From Phycomyces blakesleeanus NRRL 1555(-) (taxonomy: Eukaryota; Mucoromycota; Mucoromycetes; Mucorales; Phycomycetaceae), in contig NW_017265136.1 of NCBI RefSeq assembly GCF_001638985.1, positions 2,710,150 to 2,774,149 of the forward strand: DNA of 64,000 nt. Reading direction: 5' to 3'. The position numbers and the translations under genes are program-made. A model generated the notes under the pieces. That model saw nothing but the letters and a program-made list of their open reading frames with translations, ran no database searches and was not told where the DNA came from. How positions within the stretch are numbered: the first letter of the stretch is position 1; each line of letters opens with the position of its first letter. This document shows positions 11,390-23,542 of the stretch, in pieces.

Positions 11390-11475
11390 CAGACTAACAG
11401 ACTAACATACTAACAAGCAACAGACACTAACAAGCAACGGGAACTAACAAGCAACGGGAACTAACCTTACTCACA
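11390..11475 (+). repeat. short tandem repeat (ACTAACAAGCAACGGGA type)
   Basis: About 16-17-bp units with ACTAACAAGCAACGGGA recur with variants downstream of the low-complexity gene. Confidence 0.7.
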
Positions 11476-11548
11476 ACTAACTACAAACAATTAACTTTTT
11501 GAACAACTAACATTACTAACAACTAACTTTACTAGCAAAATCCGGATC

Positions 11549-11716
11549 AGAGTCATAGCTAGTGTTAGAATTAGAGTCATAGCTAGTGTTAGAATTAGAG
11601 TCATAGCTAGTGTTAGAATTAGAGTCATAGCTAGTGTTAGAATTAGAGTCATAGCTAGTGTTAGAATAAGAGTCATAGCTAGTGTTAGAATAAGAGTTAT
11701 AGCTAGAGTTAGAATT
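11549..11716 (+). repeat. 24-bp tandem repeat, ~7 copies
   Basis: Unit core AGAGTCATAGCTAGTGTTAG followed by four bases. The first four copies are identical and the last two or three carry A/T changes. The minus-strand 70-codon frames here are only translations of this repeat. The unit contains GCTAGTG and CTAGC-like motifs but no known binding site. Confidence 0.95.
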
Positions 11717-13116
11717 AGTTATAATCATAGTAAAAAAAAATCAACTCTTATATATTTTAACCAAAATGTGTTATTATATATATTAGGAGCTTTGCTCCCC
11801 CCTCCCCTCGGGGGAAGGGGTCATTGGCCTATGAAGTTTTATATGACTTTTCCTTACTGTTAATTGTGTGCCGTACACAATTACCAAGTAGTATAGGCCT
11901 TATATTTTATTTTATTGAGAAACAAGTAAGTTAGGGAATACGTGGCGAAAGTTATAAGTTGCATGACATGATCTCTAACTCCATCCTGTTTTTTTCTAAT
12001 TAGATAAAATAAAATGAATTCTGGGAACATGACTTTTAGCTAAAAGTCTAAATACAGGATAAAAGTCGAAATAAAAGCGACTGCTGGAGACGCTATTATA
12101 TTTATATTGCTTATTTTTTATCATTATTATTACTATTATTATTACAAAACCAAATAAAAAAGAAACCTCCCTAAAAGTCTGTGAGAGGCCGTAGCCCAAA
12201 AGCATAACATGTGAAGATTGTACAAAAGAATCCATGTACATCCGACAATCATCTGAGATTAGCATTAAAGAATATTATCATTTGTAAAGCGAACAGTAAC
12301 AGACTTTCTCTCTCTCTCTCTCTCTTTTTAAGTCATCCGGTGGTATGCTCAGGCATTACAGCTTTCAAACTAAGTTTGACTGAAAGATGGTAACAACGCC
12401 CGTTACAATGGGGTCGAAACTCATGTTAATTGAGTAGATGACCAGTTTAGAAACCTAGTTTAGTTTGATGACTCAAGATTCACAATGTGGTACGTAACGA
12501 TGTTATTGTCTGAGTGCTAAGAAAAAAAATGATAATAGGTGTACATACATTGACGATATCTCATTATTGTTGCTTCTTTGTTCCGTATCGTATTTTACAA
12601 TAATGAAAATGACTTGCTCAGTTATTGGATTATACTCCATGCTAATGAATCTACGACAGACCAATAAAGCAAAATAAAGAGTGGACTTAATATACTAATA
12701 TAATGATGTTGATTTTACAGTGACCCAGTGGAAAGGTGTATGAGAGAGTAGAAGAAGACATATAGTCTGGCTAGATATATTGAGCTTTTTATTTTCTTTT
12801 TTTTGTGGTCGATCATTACCAAAGGCTCAAAGGCCGTTAGCAATAGAGATAAGTAGAGTCAGCACTCGATATAGTAATAATTTAGCAAGGAAAAAAATGG
12901 GTAAAATAACCAATATTTAGAATCCTAGTAGTATTATTGTCGGTCAGGCAAGTGGAATTACTATACTATCATTCTTTTCAAGGATTTGCTTTTTGTGGGG
13001 AGATATATTGTTAATACTGTGCGGATCCCCCATTGTTATTTCGGCTGATTTAAACCACATAAATGTAAAAATGAAGTTTCTGTATAATATGGTGCAATTT
13101 TTAGTAGGTCTTTTAG
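11717..13116. other. repeat-block spacer; no gene seen
   Basis: AT-rich spacer. It holds an imperfect G/C palindrome at about 11796-11820 (CCCCTCCCCTCGGGGGAAGG), a CT repeat at about 12307-12327, and no convincing coding frame. The open frame starting near 12993 (+) runs into family A repeat copy 3 and is not supported. Confidence 0.5.
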
Positions 13117-13406
13117 TATACATACTACACTTGAGCGAAATAAAAGCCATAGCCAAACACTGGTCTCTTCTTGCCAATAAACCTGAAAAGTTAATAATCT
13201 CCAGAACTGCTACACACCAGGCACATGAACATTATACACTCATACAGTGTAAACCAACCATTACACAACAGGGATTTTAATTACAGGGATTTTAATAGTA
13301 ACAGATATAAACAATATTATTTGGTCTCTTTAATAAATAACACTATCAAAGTATCTACTTTTCCCAATATTGAGATACCAGGCTAATAACAATTCCGAAT
13401 ACCTCA
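13117..13406 (+). repeat. dispersed repeat family A, copy 3
   Basis: Third full-length copy, same strand as the others. It shares with copy 1 an open frame containing HYTLIQCKPTITQQGF. This may hint at coding ancestry or may be chance, because copy 2 has stops in that frame. Confidence 0.75.
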
Positions 13407-14234
13407 GTAGCCATCAGTATCTTATTCTTTAAACATATGCTTACATCAACATAAATGAATAATAGCTATATTCTGCTTATAAACTATTTTCTTTTATTTC
13501 TCTTACCATTCATTATTCCCAAAAGTAAAACATTGACTTATTAAAGTCGAATACAAAGTTTTCCTGGACCATTTCGGTATATTCCGTTTATGATTGGACT
13601 CGACAAACAATCCAACGTTTTCATATAATCGAGCTGGAATAAAGTTTGATTAAAAAGAAAGCGACAATGCTTAAAGCACTAGAATGGTCGGCTGTTCTTA
13701 CACATTAAATCAAGTGTAGGAAAGAGTAGCTGAATATATTCTGTAGGTGAAAGGAGACACACTTTTATATCTTATTGATCCCAATAAACAATACACGCAA
13801 ATAGAAATAGACTACATTTTAAGAAATATATATTTGTTAGCCTATATTCGACTTGTTATAACTTTGGATCCAGAATGTTTATCTCTTCTATAATTTAGAT
13901 ATAGAGCACAAAAATGTTTAAAGTCTTTGTATATCTCTGATTTTTTTTGAAGTCATATAGGAAGCTGGCTTTTATTATTTCTTTAAGATAAGACAAGTAG
14001 TATACTGATAAAACATGTACACAGTAAGGAATGCGGTCAGTTGTATACATATACAATATACTATTTTCTGCCCATAATAATAATAATAATCAAGGTGTCC
14101 TGATAGATCCTCCAAGTATTTATATATCGATTTTTTAAGATCAAGTAAGCGATAGAACTATCCAGACTAAATATATTATCACAGTCAAAAACGGCTTGAT
14201 CATCGAAAAAAAAAACCAAAAAATAGAACAAAGT

Positions 14235-14390
14235 AAAAGCATTTATTTCTCAATTTTACTAATCAAATGCTAGATACAACACATATCTTTATCAGAAACT
14301 AGTCGTGCCTCATATGAAAAAATGCATCCCTACAAATATGGATACATTATGTAAGTGCCTTTAGCAGAGTGAGGTACAAACTAGATTTTA
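14235..14390 (-). pseudogene. decayed Cys-rich coding relic, copy 2 (repeat family B)
   Basis: Diverged copy of 7455-7625 with at least three in-frame stops on the minus strand. The aligned core reads FLIKIC against FLIKMC. See copy 1. Confidence 0.4.
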
Positions 14391-14394
14391 ATGA

Positions 14395-14612
14395 TATCCT
14401 GATGAAACATATATACCACTGCAAAATTATGTGGTTTTACTGAATTGGAAGATTTATTGAATTATGGGAAAGAAGCCTTTCATCATGGGAAAGAAGCCTT
14501 ATACCATGGTGAAACATATGTACCACGGCAAAATTATGTGATTTCACTAAGTTGAAAGACTTATTAAATTATGGGAAAGAAGCCTTATACCATGGTGAAA
14601 TACATACATTTA
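14395..14612 (+). repeat. imperfect tandem duplication, ~110-bp unit
   Basis: Two units share GCAAAATTATGTG, ATTATGGGAAAGAAGCCTT and ACCATGGTGAAA. A short third partial, CATGGGAAAGAAGCC, lies between them. No coding function seen. Confidence 0.8.
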
Positions 14613-16619
14613 TACGCCGCTTAAATTAGCTAGTATTTTTCATTCAGCTTTCAAATAAAAAAAGTCCAGTGCATATTCTCATTAAAATTTGGTAAGCATT
14701 TCTTAAATGGGGTGGTCAGTCCAAATATAGATACTCTGTGTGAGCCAATTATATCAAAGGTTGCCCAAATCTTACTCAATTTCCATTGGTTAGATATCTC
14801 GAAATTGGGGGAAACAGATAGGGAAACAGGTCCACAATTATAATCAGGCTTTTTATTTGGTATTTTATAAAAATCAATTTTATTATATAATCTTTCACTC
14901 TTTGGTTTATTTGATAGGAAGAAATATATATAGACGAATATTTTGCTTTTATGGGTTTCTCTCTGATATAAATATTGTACTAGATAACTCTTGTTTGATA
15001 TTATCATTAAATCATTAATTGAGCTAGAGATTGAATACTAGAATCTTTTTTTTTTGTTCTATATATAAGCACCTACTGAAATAGATACTTCTTGGCACTA
15101 TATATATTAAAAGCACAGAGTATTTAGATTGTAGTGTTCATGACTGATTAGATGGCCAAGTTTACAAACTTATATATCTACTAAAATATACGAAAAGAAT
15201 TCTCCACGCAGATGAGTAATAGGAAAAGGTAGATTCAGAACATTAAAAGACTTACCATGCTGATTTATTGATAGAGATGAATGGACCTAATGAGAAGGGG
15301 TGGTAATGACTTGAATACATAAAATGTTCAGTAAATAAAAACTTTGAATAATATTTTTTTAAAATAAAATATTAATATATGTAGTGGTGAGTACACCTAA
15401 TAGAAAAATACGTGTTTTTTTTATTTGTAAATTACAAAAAAGATATGCAAAATATTGTAAGAAAAGCTATAAGCTATGAAAGGAAGAAAGAGGAAAAGAG
15501 AAGACGAAAATTAATAATGGCATAAAGGATGTAATACAATTTTTTTGTAGGCAAAGTCAGTCACCCAAACAGTGAAGAAAAACTGCACTTTGTAAAAGGA
15601 GAATTGGCACAAAAGATGTATCTATCAACATTTTCATACTTGAAGTCTCATGGACTAATGAGTTGGAAAAAGAAGTTGCTTTGATGTGGAGCAAGAGATT
15701 AGAGATATATATTTACATGCTTTTTAAATAATGGAAGAAACACGGCAGTTTAAAACTTGTATACTCTGGACAGTGCGTTTTATATTTTAGGCAAACATTT
15801 ACTATTACGATCACAATCACAGTTATAAGTGAGAATATCAGGAATTTCTCTCCGTATATTTTATTTGATATGGTGTCAAGAATTGAGTTTCTTTTTTGTT
15901 TTGTTTTTCAAGCAGGTGGTCTTTGTGACCAAAGATGCTTGCGTGCATACAAATAAACTACCTTGAACTGCATATTCTATAGTGCGTTCATTGTTCATTC
16001 AGTTAATAAAAATCGAGTCTATTTACAGTAGCAAAACATAAAAATAAAAACGTGTTTGATATTGTGTCAAAAGACCTTTGACTTGACCTTGTAGCTTATC
16101 TGATACGAGAGAGATGATTTGAGTTAGATGATGAGCCTCTTTGTTTACCGAGTTTATATAAACAAATATTGTACCTTTGATGACAACAACAACAACAACA
16201 AGAACACACACACAACGTAGACACAGGTACATTGCATCAAGCTTTTTGAAATAAATAAGAATATACTTGCTTAAATATTAAGCCAAAGATTTTAAAAGCT
16301 TTCGTTACTGAGACAGTGAAAGGAATTCAGTGGGTATATTGTTTTAGTTGGTTATACACCGCTTGTTACACTACGGCAAACCTATTCTCTTTAGCTACAG
16401 TCTAGAGCTCTTTAAAGTAGGAAAGAAAAAAAGGAAAAAAATAACATTACACGCAGGAGAACCTTTTTTTTTGCTTTTTCTCTTCGTCTTTTCTCTCTCT
16501 CTCTCTCTCTCTCTCTTCTTTTTCTTTTGTGCTTCTTTATATTCAAATCTTTACTTTCTTTTTCACATTTTTTTTTACCTTTCTATTTCAATTTTACTTT
16601 TATTCTTATTTATTTATAT
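14613..16619. other. repeat-block spacer; one 118-codon minus frame of unknown status
   Basis: Spacer before the RhoGEF gene. A minus-strand open frame at 15007-14651 has patches that look coding (SHRVSIFGLTTPFKKCL), but I recognise no family and no spliced partner, so I do not call a gene. CT repeats lie at about 16493-16516, just upstream of the RhoGEF. Confidence 0.4.
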
Positions 16620-19600
16620 ATGCCACGTCTGAAGGCAAGCCATATGTCCTATCATTTACGAAACATATAAAAGTGTCACAGCTCTGACAGCTGTCTATTA
16701 TAGGTTGTCGAAGCTCACCTGAACCAGTTGGGGTACAGCAACACATGGAAATTACAAAGAAATACACAGCTTCCCGAAAGACCGGAGCTTGACCAAGACC
16801 AACTGCAAAATATCCTTCAAAATACAAAATTCCCAATAGTAAGTAATTCTTTTTTCTTAATAGTAATTTATAGAATACTAATAAAAACAAACACTTATTA
16901 CAGTGCCAGAATATTGACGTTATTGTACCCCAAAAACCTCGTACCCAAAGTAAGCTCATCTCAAAGATGAATCTTAACCTTCATTCTTAACCACCATTGC
17001 AGGCCAGGAATTAAAGTTGCGTAGATTCCTCAATGTCATTGGCGATCCTTGTGAAAAACAGCCTGGAGCAGCTAGACAAGAAGTATCCCCTGTTCGTCAT
17101 GATAGCGTACGCAACAAACTCGTTTTATATATACATACATATATATATATATAATTGTGTGTGTACAAACACCCACATCCACACTAATACATACAAAATA
17201 GTTTGTCAGAGACGATGATAGGAGAGCCTACGAGATTGAACATTTTATTTCGACTGAAGAGAACTATGTACAGAAACTACGGGCACTTGTGAATTCAATC
17301 GCACTTCCTTTGCGAGCACAGGCCCATAGCAGAAACCCGATTCTTAATTCTTTTAAACATGCCACCATCTTCATCAACTGTGATCAACTATTGGAAGTTA
17401 ACGAAGTATTCTTGGCAGAATTAAAGCAGCTAAATAACAGTACTTCTGACGATTGCTTTGGCGATGTTTGCGCAAGAAACGTAAGGATGACATCGGCGAA
17501 CTCGGCAAACAAGAGAAAATGAAGCATATAAAAATAATAATAACTGTGTAATGTTACTCCAATATTCCATCAGATGAACGCATTTGACTGTTATCGAAAA
17601 TACCTCTCCGGGAAGAGAGGATCCGAGGAACTCCAAAAGAAGGAATATGCTGAAAATCAAGCATTTCGAAGCTTTATTGTCAGAGCCAAAGAAGATCCAC
17701 GCGCAAAAGCATTAGAAGGTACACTGTCTGCTCTACTCATGGAACCAGTTCAGCGCATTAGTCGCTACACACTACAACTTGGAGGTAAATATAAATTTGG
17801 TTATTTTTGTATTAAATTGATTGACTGACTTGACTGATATTTTACATATATCTATTAATTAAATAAAGTCATTATTAAGTACACGCCCAAAACGCACCCT
17901 GACTGGATTGGACTTACAAAAGCCCATGCAAAGTTTGATGAAATTGCTAAGATGGTAGAAGACGATCTTACAAAGCTGGCAAATATGCTCCATAATCTGT
18001 ATACATCAATCAAAGATAGTCCTGTAAGAAGCACAAGATGGTTTCAATTTGTTCACATATATTAACCCTAATTTTCAATCTTTATTCTTACCAAAAAAAA
18101 AAGTGCTCCTTAATTAACCAAAGCCGCTCTCTTGTTACCCATCTGGATGCCACAGAAATTCATCGTGAGACATTAAAGCCAATTCGGCCAGTTACTCTAT
18201 TTCTATTTACAGACAAACTTATGGTTGCCAGTCGACACTCCCACCAAACCAAGAGTATGGAAGTGTGTGGAATGAATGATGATAAATCATCGACTTCAGG
18301 ATCATTTATTCCAAAGAAACTAGAGCGAATTCGTCCTAATCAGATGCTAAGATTCAAAGGCTGGGCTGATGTCGAACAAGTGGAGCTGTTTGAAGGCATA
18401 CAAGGTAAATATTACATAAATAATTGACGTATCACGCAAATGATCTGTCAAACATAAACATAAACAGAATTATCTATACATACATTTATTAATTTACTGA
18501 TTCATTAACTTATATATTACTGTAGATCGACCTGATTCCTTCTTATTACGGGTATCTTCAGCACAGGAACAACAACCACAGGATCAGCAATGTTCGGATT
18601 CCACGGCCTATTTCCAAAAATGTGCCCGCCTATTTGCTGCTATTCCACCAAAGGAAAGCAGAACTTCTCTTGAAGCCTCCTACGTTGAAACATGCCAGGA
18701 ATTTATAGCCTCGTTTCAAAAGACCCAAGCATTGTCACGTCGTTATGGTATTTGATTTCCATTTTTTTTCATTCTTCAAAGCTAACTGGCTGACTGGTTG
18801 GCTGGCTCTCTCTCTCTCACATGCTTTCTTTATTTACACGCTTTATTTATTTGTTTAGAACCTACTGATGAAACATTTAGTCGATCCTGGCAGGGTCTAG
18901 ATGTCTATAGTAGCTTCTATACGCCTAATAGCTACAAAACTGCAAAATACAGGGTAAATGAATTATCTAGATTTGTTTATTTTGGATTAGGAAACAATTA
19001 AACCTTTTATTATTATTCTTGTTGCTATTACTATGTAGAATAATATTGCAATTGCTTATGTGGAAGAAGGATCGGACATAGAGATCGAGTCTCTAATAAG
19101 CCAAGTAAACACGCCATGGATAATTGGTCTAGTTCAGTCTGACACCAAAGGGTATCGTTTGTCTCTTTCCAGCAAGATAAACCTAGCTGAACGAGATCTT
19201 GACCGTGCAGCCAGTGGATCTGACAATGGAAATAAGGAGAACAATGAGTTTGTGTCTGTGTTTTGGTACAATGGTGAGTTAAAGGTCACATTATTTTCTT
19301 TATAGAAAAAAGAAACTATTGATTATCATTTATATTTACTTAATTTCTTTTTGCTTTTGCCCTTTTGATGACTAGTAATAATGTGCGAGCGAAAATTGAG
19401 ACATGCTTCAGGATTTACTATGGTTCATGACAAGACGACAGAAGAAGAGCTAGAAAAACGATCTCGGTCCCGCTCCCGCTCCCGTTCCCTTTCTAGATCA
19501 ACCAGTGGTGTCACGCTCTCAAAAATATTTGGTAGTCGATCTCGATCAACATCTCCTTCTCGCAGCCAAGTGAGTTTATCTTCATCCTTATCGTCGCCAT

Positions 19601-21321
19601 TGGTCCACAATGTCGCCCCACCCAAGAAACGTAATTCTTTCGGTCCAATTATCCGACCTCGCGCCAAAAGTCTGTCTGTCGACAGTGCACCTCTCATCAA
19701 ACCACGTCCCCAATCTCAGATCATTCAAAAGACAAACGGGTCAACGAGTGATGTTAGCTTGTCTGATCTTCAACCTTATGATCTTGTAAAGCGGCAAGAA
19801 AGCGCTAGCCCTAATAAGAAAGATACAAAAGGTATAGTTATTTCTATTCAAATTCAATTCAATTCAATTCACAATTCATGATTTGCAATTCTAAATATGT
19901 AAATATAGTGATTCTAGATCTCTCACTCAAAAGACGATCAATGCCAGAAAATTATTGGGCAAATAGTCATTCCGTAGTAAGTATTATTATTATTATTCTT
20001 ATTATTCTTACACAAGAAATAAGATTTAACTTGTATCATCATATATTTAATTAATATATACATATATATAAAAACATTATATGATTCCGCAGCAAAAGAA
20101 ACCTTTAGAAAATAGCAGCGATTTTCCCCAGACACATTCACCTCTATCATATTCCACAAACGAAAAAGCAAAAAGTCCGGGAGACGCAGACATTCAGGAT
20201 CTTAATTCTCGTCCTTCTAGTCGCAGCAGCACGACATCCACAGTCAGCTCCAATCAACACACCAACAATTCCTACGCGCACTCTAGCTATAATACCCTTT
20301 CCTCTTTAACAAGCCAAAGTACCCGTAGTTCACTTAGTCTTGAAGATCTTGAAATCACAAAGGTAAGCAATACATTTAAATTAAGAATAAAACAAAACAA
20401 ACCAAACCAAATCCTAAATTATCATTATATTTATAACTCTATTTATTTCTTTATAAAGGATATACGTACGCCAAGCTATTTCACAAATAGCTCCACATTA
20501 TTCTCTGATCCGGTTGATAATGATGATTATGCAAGTCAAGTCCACGAAAAATACCTGGCTCGAAAACGCACCAATAGTAACGACAGAATCACACGTAAAT
20601 TCTTACATGAACGTCCTGCACTTGCTACAATTATTGCCCCACAAGTCATTTCGTCACAGGATGCTGTTCATCAACTCACAAAAGAGATGAATGCATCACT
20701 GTGTCAGCTAATTGAGAGATGTAACGCCATGGAACTCCAGGCAAGACGTGTAACTGATCAAATTCGAGTGGTAAGTCCCAATTCCATAGTAATAACCATG
20801 CCAGAAAAAAGGATAATTTATTATTATTACTAATAATAAAATGGAAACAAAGCCATCTACGGAGGGAGATGTTCTACAAGACATCTGCAAAGAGCTACGT
20901 GGTGATACGTATGCAATGTACCACGTAAGTCATTCGCATTATCTACTATAATGATTATAGTTATAACTATAATTATAATTATTCGGCAAAGAAGGGTTAT
21001 ACATATTTATATATTAAAAAAAAACCAACATCTTGTATACGCAGCACTTGAACACAAAGCTGGGTAACATACTTGCTATGCTTGAAACAAACGCTCAGCA
21101 ACCTACGAATACACCCAGACCAACAATAGCATCCGCAACATCAACAGACGATGATTCAAAGGAAAGTCTCGACAGAGCCTTATCAGAAAGAGACTATTGG
21201 CACCGTAGAGCAAAGTAAAGTCTAGTAGAATAGAATGTTTTCAAGCCCGTGTTTATCTAAGCTTATTGATTTTGGTTTATTTAGTGAGCTTAATCAACAG
21301 CTCGTAGAATCCAGGAAATAA
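16620..21321 (+). CDS. Rho guanine nucleotide exchange factor (DH-PH)
   Basis: Eighteen-exon model, about 1060 aa: 16620-16634, 16704-16838, 16904-16949, 17003-17106, 17202-17480, 17574-17784, 17869-18023, 18104-18404, 18526-18747, 18859-18953, 19039-19273, 19376-19831, 19909-19976, 20093-20362, 20459-20770, 20853-20924, 21045-21214, 21285-21321. From exon 2 on all junctions keep phase. The first exon is tentative: it needs a GC-AG intron (CTGAAG then GCAAGC). The DH domain (about 105-330) opens with YEIEHFISTEENYVQKLRAL and has the conserved late helix LLMEPVQRISRYTLQL. A PH domain follows (PVTLFLFTDKLMVASRH). The C-terminal half has an Arg/Ser tract, Ser-rich linkers, and ends with a short helix-like segment. 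DH-PH proteins load GTP on Rho/Cdc42-type GTPases at the cell cortex; the partner cannot be read from sequence. Confidence 0.85.
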
Positions 21322-21782
21322 TAAAGAAACAGTAACCACTCCACACCCACACAAAGACAATAAGAAAGAAAGAAAGAAAAAAACAGCAAGACATTGACAA
21401 TACAAATCCCCTCCTTACTGTGTAGATATCCATTTATTGAAAGAAAACCAATAATAACCCCACCCCACCCCACCCCATCCCACCCCACCACACCACACCA
21501 CACCCTTTGTATCATACAAAATATTCAACGACAGAAAAAAAAACACTATGGCCAAATATTGATTCCTATTTATCAAAACCAAAGTTATACACATTCTTTG
21601 TATGTGCATGTAATATGCCTTGATCTTTTACTTTAATATATATACATATATGTGTATATGTGTATATGTATATGTGTATATATTTACAAAATTTTAATAT
21701 ATTATTCGATTCTATGGAGTATCCTTTATTTTCTGTTTTTCTCTATTTTTGTATATGTAGATGTGTAGATGTGTCTACATCT
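21322..21782. other. convergent 3' spacer with CCCCAC/CCACA repeats
   Basis: Spacer between the convergent RhoGEF and MGR3-like genes. A CCCCACC/CACCACA-type tract lies at about 21455-21505, followed by TATG/TGTA repeats. Open frames here are repeat translations. Confidence 0.6.
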
Positions 21783-23197
21783 TTACTTTCTCTTCAACCA
21801 ACTACTCCAGGATGATTTGTTTTCTTGTACTGGCTCAGTAACAGGTTCTTTAGCTTCGATGACTGCCTTTACTGTTGTCACAGGTGCCTCTGATTCTTTT
21901 TTCTCTACCCGTAATTCATTCTCGCTGTATTGTTTATATCCCTCATTATCTTCCAAAGCAGATGCATATGCCATAGCTTGCTTATAATAAATTGCTGCTT
22001 GATCAAACTGGCCCTTGAGCTACATAAAGAAAATCACAATAAAGACAAAAAGCAGATGAGTATACCAGTTGATAAACATTTGTACTTGTACATATATATT
22101 ACCTCTAATAAGCTTCCAAGGTTGTTGGAGACAACAGCACCGCACTCCTTACAATCCTTGCTGTCTTTTTCATTATTCTCGGATGGGTTCTCAAAAGAAT
22201 AACCAGTCGAGCAAGATTCAAACGAAGCCTGTGCCCAACCCATCGCATCATCCAACTTTCCCAGACCAAACATCGTTTCAGCCAATTGGTTCTGCAAGAT
22301 GGCCTTGAGACAGATCCACTTTGTATTCTCTTTTTCTGATTCAGGAATAGCCTTGAGGGCTTGGAGGAACAAGGGTAGAGCTAATCCAAAATTACCCTGG
22401 ACTGCATACACACTTCCAAGTGAACATGTGGTCGTCACCTTCAGATGGTCCCATATTTCCTTTGTCTCTTGGGACTTCTCGGTCTTCCCGACCACATGAA
22501 GAGTCCAGGCCAGGAATTCCTCTGCATAAGCATAATCTGCTACGCGTAGATACAAATCTCCCATATGCTTGGCAGTCTGTGCCAACAACATCTCGCGAGC
22601 CTCGGTCACCTTTCCATCCTCTGCTTTCTTTTGCTCGAGAAGAAGATGCCAGGCACGGTTATACTCCGCAATTGCATCCAGCAGATTTCCAGCATGGGCT
22701 TCATCATTAGCCAGTCGGAGACGGAGTGCAATAACACATGGCGAGGTCTCTTCTAGCTTTTCGACCTCTAGTGCCAAGCGCAAAACTTCACGTACATAAA
22801 CAGCAGCTACTTCATAATCAGGCGAGACTTTCTCACGAACGTAGGCACCATGGAGCAGGTTTCGAGCCTGATAGCCCAATTCAGTAGGGGTACTTTCGAG
22901 GTACCATTCGATGTAGAGGTGGTAGGCCTGCCAAACAAGAGCGGCCGAGGCTGCCAATGCAACGACAGTGCATCCCGTAATCTTGGCTACAAACTTGGCT
23001 TGGGATTTGATGTGGCGCATGGATTCAGTGTAAGGGTTGCTGGAGTACTGGCCAGTCTCTTTTCTTTCAATTCGATAGAGTGTGTTGATGTTTGTGCGTA
23101 AGGTACGTGTTTGAGCAAGAATGGTAGGTCTTTTGGGAATCGTGCATCGCACGAGTTGACGTGTGGTCGAAACGAATTGTGAGCGAAGGGAATTCAT
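21783..23197 (-). CDS. mitochondrial inner-membrane TPR protein, MGR3-like
   Basis: Two exons on the minus strand (23197-22103, 22019-21783) joined in phase 0; 443 aa. The N-terminus (about 1-60) is rich in Arg, Ser and Thr with few acids, like a mitochondrial presequence. Residues about 73-96 form one hydrophobic transmembrane segment (CTVVALAASAALVWQAYHLY). The rest is helical with TPR-like repeats (GNLLDAIAEYNRAWHLL, GDLYLRVADYAYAEEFL, GSVYAVQGNFGLALPLFLQA, GQFDQAAIYYKQAMAYA). This layout matches yeast Mgr3/Fmp24, a partner of the i-AAA protease Yme1 that helps recruit substrates. The C-terminus is charged and Val/Glu-rich. The ATG at 23197 is the first in frame. It shares a 345-bp divergent upstream region with the Pds5 gene. 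Assignment is by architecture and motif. Confidence 0.8.
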
Positions 23198-23542
23198 GTC
23201 TTTTGTAGTCAAATATATATATATATATATTAATATTTTTTGTTTTATTTAATTAAAACTAAAAAAATAACTACAAAATTTGTGTGTATATATATTAGAG
23301 AGGGGGGGTTGTTTTAATGGTTATCGTGAATTGAAAGGAAATAGTTTATGGTTGTGTGTCTGTAAAGTGGTGTGCGTGTGTGACGTGCAAAGAGAGCCAC
23401 GCGCCCCATTTTTGACGCGCTCGACCACGAAGAGCTTACATTTTCGGGAGAAAGAGTTGGTCTTTTTTTTTTTCTTCTTCTTCTTTTGCTTTTCTTTTCT
23501 TTTACGCGTGGTTTCATTTAATCGACCATATAATCGACCACT
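23198..23542. promoter_or_regulatory. divergent promoter with MluI-box-like (ACGCG) elements
   Basis: Shared upstream region of the MGR3-like gene and Pds5. A full ACGCGT lies at 23504-23509, about 34 bp before the Pds5 start. ACGCG cores lie at 23399-23403 and 23415-23419. ACGCGT is the MBF (MluI cell-cycle box) site that drives G1/S genes in yeasts, and yeast PDS5-type cohesion genes are G1/S expressed. A TTCTTC/CT tract precedes the Pds5 start. MBF control here is inference. Confidence 0.5.

Noticed and set aside
11549..11716. CRISPR-like regularly spaced repeats
   Set aside because: Units are head-to-tail with no unique spacers, in a eukaryotic genome; it is a simple tandem array.
14651..15007. 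118-codon minus frame
   Set aside because: Some coding-like patches but no family, no introns fitting and no clear start; left as possible relic only in the spacer note.
16606..16959. 117-codon minus frame over the RhoGEF 5' exons
   Set aside because: Plus-strand exons 16704-16838 and 16904-16949 splice in phase into the DH region, making the minus frame a shadow.
22299..23101. Several plus-strand frames across 22299-23101
   Set aside because: Antisense to the MGR3-like TPR exon; no motif.
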